From the NCBI GenBank assembly GCA_005223375.1, contig RXOD01003798.1:16315-80314 (forward strand): a stretch of 64,000 nucleotides of DNA, written 5' to 3'. The translations under genes and the position numbers were made by a program. Positions 58,301 through 64,000 of this stretch are shown here, one piece after another (the stretch's first letter is position 1; each line of letters begins with the position of its first letter). The notes below the pieces were generated by a model that ran no database searches, was not told the DNA's origin, and worked only from the letters and a program-made list of their open reading frames with translations. This stretch comes from Amoebophrya sp. AT5.2. Taxonomy: Eukaryota; Sar; Dinophyceae; Syndiniales; Amoebophryaceae.

Positions 58301-61300
58301 TGCACGCCAACGAAGCCTCGGCTTTTCGCCCATATTTTCACCAGCTTCCCCAGTCTCTCGCAGATGGGGTTTGAGGAATAGGCGCGCAGCAGTTTGCTGT
58401 TTCTCACCGCCATGGCATTGTTCACAGTTATGTCGAAGTCGATTCCCCGCTCGTTCAGCGGCGGGACGTAGTTGTAGAAGTAGTGGTCGCCCTGGTTGCG
58501 GTTACTCTTATTTTGCAGGCGCTTACAACCGCTTCCCACGACCCCGTCTCGACGTCCACCTCCACTAACGGGACCCGCGACCGCCCAGTCGCCTTTTTCG
58601 GGCGACTCGCGCCAGTCCAGCATCCGCTCGTCCTCACTTTCCTTCGCGGCCCGTTCCCTCTCCCCCCGCTCTTGGTAGAACTTTTCTCCCAGCCGCAGCT
58701 TGCACTTTAGCAACGGTATGCGCGCTTTGCACTGCACGAAGTGTTCCGGAACTGGCTGCGGCAGACCGCTCCAGTGGTACTTCGCGTTGACCCGCTGCAT
58801 TTCGCACCGAAAGTCCCACAGCAGTTCACGCACCTTCTCCCTCACCGCGTCCAGGCTTTTCAGCCTCTCCAGGTTCAGCGCCGGGCAGTGCACGCTCACG
58901 TCGCAGTCTCCGGCGCCAAAAAAACCGCCGTTGCTCCCGCCGAAGTCGCCCGCCGTGTAGAAGCCGTTCGTGACACCGCCGTACACTTCTACCTGCTCGA
59001 TGAACTTGTTCGGCCGCTGCCTCCGGTCGTTGTACCACCAGGCGTCGAATATTTCCTTCTTCAAAAAGTCCATGGCGGCGCGCAGCTCGGGGTTCTCGAG
59101 AAAAGCCCCGCCGTCCTCCTCAAGCGCTGTTTTGCGGTGGTCGGACCCGCTTCCCTGCTCCACGAGAATTCGTGCGTTCGAAAAGTCGAAGCCGTCCACC
59201 TCGAGGTAGTACTGCGCCCACTCCGCCTCGGTGTACCTCGGCTCCGTTGGCGTTTTTGTAAGGTCGGACGGCACGCCCACGCCGCTGCGGTCGGAGGGAG
59301 AGGGCGGGAACTGAACCTTATTCATGTCTTCGCCGCTCTCATGATCATGCGGCTTGGCCGTAACGAGAAGCGCGGCGTCTGGCGGCTGTGATTCTGCTGT
59401 ACGTGATAGAGCACCCGTGACCGCCTCTGCAGTGTCCTGCGCCTGGTCGCCCCCCTCTGCACAACTAGGTCCCTGCAGAATGGATTTATTCGCCTGCCGA
59501 AAACCAGGCTCCGGCGTGCTTTCGGGAGGCAGGCGACCCCAGGACGCGCTCAGGGGAAAGTCCTCATCCTGCAGCGCAGTTTTCTTCCGCTCCTGCGGTG
59601 GGCCGCTTCCGGGGTAAGAACTGCCGGAAGTCCACGCGGAGGAGGAGGACCGGGAACTTCCGCTGGCACCCGCGCTCCGTTCCCATGGCTGCGGGGCGAG
59701 GGCGGGAGGTTCTGGTCTATTTTCTGTGTTGCTCGTGGTCGTCCCTTTGCTTTTAGTACCAGCACCTGCACATGATCCTCCAATGGGTACGGGCGCACTC
59801 GGAAAGCAACGACCACCCGCACCCGCGGCTCGAGTAAAATTCCACCCCTTGCGATACGTCTCGATGATGTAGGCCGTGTCGGGGTCGGCGTCTGTCCAAC
59901 ACTCTGCAGACGGGTCTGCGTCTGCGAAAACTCTCGGTTCTGGAGAGAGTACTTGACGGCATGGCGGTGGGGAAGGGTCCCGCTGCGCTGGGGCGATGCC
60001 GCCGTCCTGTGGGTTTGCGTTTGTGGGGTTTCGGTACTCACAGGTGACAGCTGCAGCAGCTCTCGCTCGTCAAAGTGTTAGTGCTGACAGTGCACGGTAT
60101 AAATATTTTTTTGTGTCAGTTCGAGGGAGCGACATTTTGAAAAGACCATCGTGGAGGTACTGAAGAAAAATGTTACGTGTACGAGTACCTGCGCAGCTGC
60201 AATCCCAGGAGAGCTAAAGGTTGACACACCCAGCTGTTCAACAGCGCAAGCGCTCCCGAACGATTGATCCTGCGCGTCCTGATCCGGCGCACCTGGGAGC
60301 ATCTCGGGACAGAAGAACGTTTCCAACAGACGAGAGGCATCAGGGTTCAAGTTAAGGTTAACAGCTTCTGGCGTTCCTTTACTACTCGCGTTTTGTCTTT
60401 TCGAAGCGACCGCGTGCGCCACTGATGTCTTCGCGGCCGGATTGTGGTCGTGACCATCATGAAGATGATGGTCGTCGCTTTTAGTATTACAATCATCTGC
60501 AGCCCCGGTTTTGTTGTCATCAGCTACCCTGGTCCCGGACCTTTTCTCACCGACGGCTTGTGCTTCCGCCTGCAGTTTCTCGAACAATTCCTGTTTGAAG
60601 AGAAGACGTAGTAGGTACTTGCTGATTTTCAATACCTCCGATACGAGACACAGCGAGGAAAAGAAAGGACTGCAACTCCGCACAAAAACAAAAGGATACT
60701 CGCTATGCTTACCTGTTTCAGGAGCTCTCCCTTCATCATCGCAGCCGCTCCAGCTTCCGCATCAGACGTGGTCCCCGCCTCTGCCGCAGGTTGTACGCTC
60801 GTCGCGTTCTTCGAAGGCACACCTTCTGATTCCGCGCCCAGCTTCTGCAGGAGTAGCTTCTTCATATGCGGCTCGCCCTCAGGACTGCTCGGCTGCAGTG
60901 GACGACTTCCGGCAGGAGCTGGGATCCGCGCCGTAGTGCCGCCGGCTTCTTCTAGCAAGGGTAGCGGGGTGGACGCCACCATTGGCTGCACCGGCGCGCA
61001 GCGGCCGCGGCCGGAAACCGTATTACCGATTCTGGTTGTGATGGTCTCCAATCTTCCAGAACGACTCCCGCCCGGCCCGCCCCCGCCGTTGTAGTGGTAG
61101 TATTGTGCGGCCTGATCATGTGCCGGGTTACTCGGGAGTGCAGGAGTGCCGTAGTGTTCACCTGCACTTCGTGCTGCCCGCGGGTGTACAGCCGGATTGC
61201 CAGGCGGTGCAGGCGGTGCAGGCGCACTGTAGTAGTCCGTGTAGTAACCAAAATTCGTGTCCACCGACGAGACGGGGTGAGAGTCTGCGAAAGTGTTGTA

Positions 61301-62039
61301 GCTCTGCGCCATAACGCCGGGTCCGTACGGCTGCCCAAAATTCAGCCGGGGGTCCACGAATTCGTCTGCGATCAGACAATATTCCGGCGAACCATAACCT
61401 GTGGCGGAGTCTAAAAATACGTACTTTTAAACAAGGGTAACTAAGAGATGACTTGATATGATCAGTGAGTTACGGATGATCGGCATTGTACTTCATTGCA
61501 GTCGCACGTGCACGTGAAAGAACAAAAACGTCAGCTGGCAGCTGAATTCGCTAAAAAAGCGCTCAAGATCTTTTCGAAGAAGAAGACCGTGAAGGTTTAT
61601 ATCATCAATTACTTGCTTGCAGCGCGGCATATCCGAATCCGCTGCCGGGTCTCATCCAATGCGCGTCTTCCCCTTTCGCGTATGGCTGCACGGCCGACCT
61701 GGACCTAGCTCCGCCGCTCATCGGATCCGGTCCGAATCCTCCGTGATCCTGAAATGAGCCTTGCCAGCCGCCGCTTTCCAGTGGCGACGAGAATTGCCAC
61801 TGCGGTGGAAAGGTGGATGAGGTCATGGGGTCACTCTGCTGGTGCAATATGGTCCCGTTGTTCGTCACGTGGTGTAGTTGATGATGTCCTCCCTTCCCAG
61901 CTCCCGCTCCAGCTCGCGGCACGTTGTTCCCATAACAAAAGTTCGAAACCACGGAATTCCCATGTCCGGGTCCTCCTCCTCCTCCTCGTCCCGCTCTTGA
62001 CCGCGGGTCGGACGGGGGCGGGAAATGCGCACGGTGCAT
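55382..62039 (-). CDS. Giant terminal nucleotidyltransferase (TUTase / non-canonical poly(A) polymerase)
   Basis: Five exons: 62039-61613, 61398-60713, 60590-60189, 60006-57748, 57496-55382; all joins phase-consistent, 1,962 residues. Catalytic module: GS at 862-863, D872 and D874 in GAGDCDVSV, third Asp at about 1030 in GIDFDITV. The PAP-associated domain begins YLSSYGWVLTVIWFLQ with LPNLQ and is interrupted by a Gly/Ser/Trp/Asn insertion containing WG pairs; it finishes in exon 5 with GLLIQDPFVLSRFL near 1396. That shows exons 4 and 5 belong to one gene. Exons 1-3 are disordered (Pro/Gly/Ser/Tyr), holding GGWQG in exon 1. The C-terminal about 550 residues are disordered. Family role: adds U or A to RNA 3' ends, controlling mRNA, small RNA or mitochondrial RNA. 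Size is unusual; most TUTases are 400-1,500 residues. Confidence 0.88.
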
Positions 62040-62818
62040 GGCCTCTCGCTTGCTAAGTTCGCCAGCGAGAACGAGGAAGCGCGCCGTCTCAGGTCGGTCT
62101 CGAGGCAAGGCTTTAAAAACTGGCTTCGGCCCGCTTCTTGTTCTCCTTTTTCGTACCAACTGTTTCTTGTGCTGTTCTCGTGGAAAACGGCCCTTTCCGC
62201 GCGTCGAACAAGAGACGCAAAGTTCGCTTTGGATTTGGTAGCTTGCTACCGGTGCACTTGGATTATACGGTGACCGTCCACTTTCTTACACAAAAGAATA
62301 TGAGATAGAAACAAAGACGTATCGGTTAAGACGGAAAACCATAAACAAAAACAAAGGTCTACCGCTAGAAGCGATTTGGAAGAAAGAGAAACCATTTTTT
62401 GGCAGTTTTGCCTTGGGTACGCATGCGGACGCGACTCGCGTCAGTGGGTGCCTCGAATGATCTGAGTCAGGACTTCTTTTCGCTTTGCAACAACAGATTC
62501 CACATGAGACATCTTCTACAAGGGCCAGAGTGCTATCGTAGTCTGTGGTGTGATTCTATGCCTGCATGATCAAGAATACTGATGCTCCCTCCTAGCCAGA
62601 ATGGATACGATAGCGAACAAGAAAGAACCGAACAAAACTCGTGCATGCTATATCTTCGTGGATTGCGTGAGCCTCTGCAAGGTCGAGGAACAGTCTTCAG
62701 TCTTCTTCCTTGCTTTCGTCTTTCGCTTTAGTTTTCTTAGTGTAGCTGTACTAGACCACAGGACTAGAAGTGCGACGTCATGGTCATCTGTCTGGCCTTC
62801 CTAGCGATCGGAAACCGA
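62040..62818. other. Intergenic region
   Basis: About 0.8 kb upstream of the TUTase start. The TUTase frame stays open from 62040 up to about 62289 without an ATG, so an earlier exon border is possible (for example residues KALPRDRPETARFLVLAGEL precede the chosen start). Beyond that no gene was recognised. Confidence 0.45.
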
Positions 62819-64000
62819 TCAGAAGTGGAAATCATCTTCGTAGTCTTCGAGACCGTCTTTTACTTTCGCCGGCGGGCACGTTTTTAGATGATCGCCTGCT
62901 CGTTTTGCCAGCTCTTGGAACGTCAAGCCATCGCACCTCAAACGCGCTGCGTCCACGACCTCACCCTCGGTTATATCTGCGGCACCTTCGTACGAGTACA
63001 TCGGGTAGAACGACAACAAATTCTTCGCGTGCAATTCCTTCGCTCGCTCGTACAACAGTACGAAGTCTCGTTCGTTCAGCACATCGGTCTCGAGGCCTTT
63101 CATCCGCGGGTCCCGGTGGAGGTTCCGCCCCGCCAGGTACGGTATCGCGAGCGAGAACCCCGGGTTCTGGTATTCCGCCCCGTTAAAAAGATGCAGTATC
63201 TCCAGCGACTTGTAGGGGCACGGGATCACTCTGTCGAACAAGGTGCAGTTTTGCAGCGGGTAGAGATAGTTCTGCAAAGGCAAAAACCCGTTCCAGGACT
63301 GGAAAACCGGCATTTGCTGCAGGTAGCAGAGCGGGTTCACCGGCGGGGTCGTGAACAGGGCGCTTGTTGATCTGCTTGTGCTTGTCGTTAAATCATCCGA
63401 TGGCCCGTCTGGGGTCGAGGCGGAAAAGACCTTGAAAGAGCTGTGTTTGCCGTGCCGGGTCGACGATGATGGGTGCTCGCTCTTCTTCAACAGCAGGCTT
63501 TTCAGTCGCCTCTGTCGCTTCAGCACCTCGAGAAACCGCGGCACGGCTCCGGTCCCCTTTCGCAGCGTCCACGGGTTGAAGTCGAATATTTTTGCGTTTC
63601 CGTTGTTTTCTTCGATGCGTTTCTTCACGGCTGCAACGCGCTGTTCCTCCTGCTTCGCCGCTTGTTGTGCTTCGTACCGGGCTTTCAGCTCTTCCGGTGG
63701 CGCACCTGAGGCGGACTCATCTTCCGCGGCTGCCACCGCTGCTCCCCCTTCCCCCCCGCTCCCGCCGCCGTCGCGAGAGTTTTTCCATTCCTCCTCCAGC
63801 GCGTTTCGTTCTGCCTCTGTCCGACGGCGCACCAGGTCCCGGTCCACCCAGAGTTTGTACTCCTTTTTCCCCGCGTACTGCTCTGCGTCGCACCACGGCG
63901 AGTAGCCGGGGCCGCCCATCCGGAACAGGTAGGCGAAGTTCAACCGCTTTTCCACCACGTAGGAGCGGAGCTCGACTCCGATCGCGTACGGCTTGTACCA
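62819..64000 (-). CDS. LicD/fukutin-like nucleotidyltransferase candidate (5' end off window)
   Basis: More than 390 residues, open to base 64000, ending at 62819 (DYEDDFHF). The N-terminal visible part has a Trp/Tyr-rich block (MGGPGYSPWCDAEQYAG), then a charged coiled coil (about residues 50-120). The C-terminal third has a run of hydrophobic/aromatic motifs: FLPLQNYLYPLQNC, FDRVIPCPYKSLEILHLFNG, and NPGFSLAIPYL. These recall the late motifs of LicD/FKRP-family enzymes (FPL, GxxxxxP, YG ... P), which transfer phosphocholine or ribitol phosphate to glycans. The early DxD-type site would lie upstream and outside the window, so the assignment is tentative. Confidence 0.4.
   Translation of the reverse strand, partial: WYKPYAIGVELRSYVVEKRLNFAYLFRMGGPGYSPWCDAEQYAGKKEYKLWVDRDLVRRRTEAERNALEEEWKNSRDGGGSGGEGGAAVAAAEDESASGAPPEELKARYEAQQAAKQEEQRVAAVKKRIEENNGNAKIFDFNPWTLRKGTGAVPRFLEVLKRQRRLKSLLLKKSEHPSSSTRHGKHSSFKVFSASTPDGPSDDLTTSTSRSTSALFTTPPVNPLCYLQQMPVFQSWNGFLPLQNYLYPLQNCTLFDRVIPCPYKSLEILHLFNGAEYQNPGFSLAIPYLAGRNLHRDPRMKGLETDVLNERDFVLLYERAKELHAKNLLSFYPMYSYEGAADITEGEVVDAARLRCDGLTFQELAKRAGDHLKTCPPAKVKDGLEDYEDDFHF

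Noticed and set aside
59550..60041. 163-codon minus-strand frame overlapping the TUTase N-terminal exon
   Set aside because: The alternative frame at 60006 downward carries better composition and joins smoothly to the catalytic frame; the 163-codon frame ends without a partner.
1..64000. Search for CRISPR arrays, tRNA, rRNA and dinoflagellate spliced-leader sequence
   Set aside because: No regularly spaced repeats and no conserved RNA sequence were found by eye. The known dinoflagellate leader core (CCGTAGCCATTTTGGCTC) is not present on either strand as far as I could see.

Overview
The window looks like nuclear DNA of a protist, probably an alveolate related to dinoflagellates or syndinians. 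This is an inference from gene style: GC-rich compact genes, spliceosomal introns of about 50-270 bp, AG|G at many intron ends, very long low-complexity insertions inside conserved domains, RING-MORN architecture, and every recognisable gene on the minus strand. No prokaryotic operons, rRNA, tRNA, CRISPR array or complete transposon was recognised. Exon borders were placed by reading phase and GT/AG sites by eye; transcripts would be needed to confirm them.

Layout, left to right (all minus strand, so genes read right to left): a giant RNA-silencing type RNA-dependent RNA polymerase (RdRP) cut by the left edge (1-8523); a probable RNA polymerase I RPA43-like subunit (10063-11391); an unrecognised four-exon gene (12512-14378); a protein kinase with a huge insertion (16578-19256); a small basic protein (20897-21211); a four-exon coiled-coil protein (22416-26143); an Ala/Pro-rich protein with tandem GW repeats (26939-30508); mitochondrial ribosomal protein uS9m (31303-32361); a membrane/coiled-coil protein and a possible upstream neighbour (32650-34380); a RING-MORN protein with a signal peptide (35159-37837); an ARM/HEAT-like six-exon gene (38449-40982) with a possible extra exon; a mitochondrial-type membrane protein (41519-42730); a DDX56/Dbp9 nucleolar helicase (43085-46803); dipeptidyl peptidase I/cathepsin C (47503-49606); a small secreted Cys-rich protein (50203-50580); two small coiled-coil proteins (51076-52240); a gene-poor AT-rich island with short direct repeats (about 53.3-54.1 kb); a giant terminal nucleotidyltransferase (TUTase / non-canonical poly(A) polymerase) in five exons (55382-62039); and a LicD/fukutin-like candidate cut by the right edge (62819-64000).

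Two themes stand out. RNA metabolism is heavily represented (RdRP, TUTase, DDX56, RPA43-like, uS9m). Within it, RdRP, TUTase and GW/WG-repeat segments are the kinds of parts used in RNA silencing. They lie within about 60 kb but are not adjacent, so a functional link is only a hypothesis. The other genes are housekeeping or unknown.
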